Assembly (NCBI RefSeq): GCF_047663525.1
Contig: NC_092590.1
Coordinates: forward strand, 7,522,001 to 7,586,000
DNA from: Anas platyrhynchos
Lineage: Eukaryota; Chordata; Aves; Anseriformes; Anatidae
Length of the DNA stretch: 64,000 bases
Direction: 5' to 3'
This document shows positions 62,246 to 64,000 of this stretch, piece by piece. A model generated the notes under the pieces. The model worked only from the letters and a program-made list of their open reading frames with translations. It was not told the DNA's origin and did no database searches. Position numbers and translations under genes: made by a program. Numbering within the stretch: the first letter of the stretch is position 1; each line of letters starts with the position of its first letter.

Positions 62246-64000
62246 GGGAACTTGAAGTGTCTGTCTTCTTGTCATTATTTTTTTACTCTCTCCATGCTTC
62301 ACATTATATTTCAGCTGCAGTTGTTGCTTATTTATGTATTTTAAATGTACAACCATAGTGAAAGCAGTGCTTGGGAAACAACTGCAGCAGCAATATGCAA
62401 GCATTGCAGAAAGGACAGCAAGCACAGAACTTGAAAGGAATTCCATCATCTCAAGGCCTAGGTCATTAGAAACCCTCAGGATGCTGCTCTGCTTGGCAGT
62501 CAATTCTGTAGGCTTACTGAGCAATCAGACTTCAGACCCCCTGTTAACTGACGGACTGAATATGATCGTGATGTTTGTTACTCAAAGATTACTCTGGTGG
62601 TAATTCTTTCAGCTAAAAACTCAGACAATTTTTAATGTAGTTAGTACTCTGTGTCTGATCATCTAGCTTAGGGCAATTTTTGTATTAATTTAACCACAGC
62701 CGATCACAAAGAACAGAGGAAATTCAAGACTTAACATAAACTAAATAAAAAGTATCTTTACTGTCTTAGGTTGCCTATGTACATGTATGTGTATTTCCAA
62801 CATCTGACAAACTCTTGACATCATATAGGGTTTTCTTGTGTACATATTTATAAAACAATACAAATACATAAAAAGTCTGTATGTTATGCATATAGATTTA
62901 ATTCTACACAAACAAGTTACAGACCTTAGCTTAAAATGAATACTTGAAGCCAGAAAAAAAAAAAAAAAAGAAAAAAAAGAAAGTTTGCTTCCTACATCAA
63001 TATACAGAAGCATGAAACAATAATGTGAAAAACAAACAAACAAAAACACCAGACCACATCCTTACAAGGGCCAGATCCTGTACTGTGCAGCCAGGGGGAA
63101 TTGTGCCACTGCATTAACTGACACGGAAGCTGAGACATTCAGCAAGGGTTATCCACAAAAAGAATTATGCAGAAGGTAGGCAAGGCTGCAAGGCAACCAA
63201 AAGTGATGCTGGCACTGTGCTCTTAAAAGGGCCAGAATTTGTTTTTTTGATTGGTAGTTTCAACACAGAACTGTTAAATGACTTCAGGACCAGCTCAGTC
63301 CCGTCAAACCCCTAAAGAGTTTTGTAACATACTTCACTGGATTCTAATTTACAAGAGTTTTAATACCTCTTTTACTTTATCTCTCTCAACGAATTATCCC
63401 ATTGAATCAATAGCATTTGTTCACACAAGTTGTTGACGGGGGGAGGGAGGTGCTTTTTGTGTGTTTTATTGCATTTTTGCTGGTGGTGGTTATGCTTTTT
63501 AATAATTCACTGCTGTCTGCTTCAGACAGAAGTTTTACGTTTTCCCTGACTTTTCTTTATCTTCCATTGTCTCGTAGAAAAATCAGCACGAATTTGTCAA
63601 GTAAGGACCCTTTCAGTCTGAAGTTAAGGGTATGAATTACTTCTCTTATCTGCCCCTAACAAAGCTTCCTATTTAGGAACGCATTTAAGCATACTCCTTC
63701 CTTGTAAATACTTTGCTGAACCACGGTCTTTATGGAGCAATCACAGGGAAAGGCTGTTTGCAGGACAGGTGTAGGAAGAGCTCCCTCTTTTGTTTGACTT
63801 AGCATACTTCAACTTTTTCCACCTCTTTCTTCAGTTACCTCTGGTTAATACTAAATCCAAAGAGGTTGCAAAGAAAAAAACAGTATTTATCGTGTATCTT
63901 CTCTCTCTGACTGTCTATCTGGAGAGTTTTCCCTCCATCTCCCGCTTTTCACCACAGTTACTTTTCTCCCGAGACCCTGCTGTTGGCACGCTGGGGCCAA
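62246..64000. other. Intergenic sequence downstream of CFI
   Basis: No exon recognised on either strand. PLA2G12A, next in the human order, must begin further right if synteny holds. Contains an A-rich tract around 62954-62980. Confidence 0.6.

Overview
This is vertebrate nuclear DNA, most likely from a bird. It is AT-rich, with compact introns, and it holds two weak remnants that look like CR1 retroposons, one of them ending in the 3' (ATTCTATG)n signature typical of sauropsid CR1. Four spliced protein-coding genes can be read exon by exon. Their order, LRIT3 - RRH - GAR1 - CFI, is the same as in human 4q25 but inverted in this window. The exact species cannot be told from the sequence alone.

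Layout. Positions 1-17113 are gene-poor; only one doubtful exon-like stretch (6968-7159, minus) stands out. LRIT3 (minus) runs 28496 to 17114 in four coding exons, 664 aa. RRH/peropsin (minus) runs 40449 to 30310 in seven coding exons, 334 aa, and lies 1.8 kb upstream of LRIT3 on the same strand. A 5.7-kb spacer follows. GAR1 (minus) runs 49281 to 46153 in six coding exons, 219 aa. It is divergent from CFI (plus), which runs 49954 to 62010 in twelve coding exons, 590 aa. The two start codons are 672 bp apart across a GC-rich shared promoter. A polyadenylation signal lies about 215 bp after the CFI stop, and the last 1.8 kb shows no gene. EGF, expected left of LRIT3 from human synteny, and PLA2G12A, expected right of CFI, were not found in the window.

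Function. LRIT3 is a synaptic adhesion protein of the photoreceptor to ON-bipolar synapse. RRH is a retinal-binding opsin of the retinal pigment epithelium. GAR1 is a core protein of H/ACA snoRNPs. CFI is the serine protease that inactivates C3b and C4b. They do not form one pathway. The adjacency is a conserved syntenic block with a retinal pair (LRIT3, RRH) and a head-to-head housekeeping/liver pair (GAR1, CFI).

All reading frames were assembled by hand from splice sites and codon phase. Every exon junction closes in phase and each total is divisible by three. Most interesting points: a GC-AG intron in CFI, a second furin-like RTKR motif in the CFI linker, an HNF1-like element in the shared promoter, and an unassigned exon-like open frame at 6968-7159. 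I found no new biological system.
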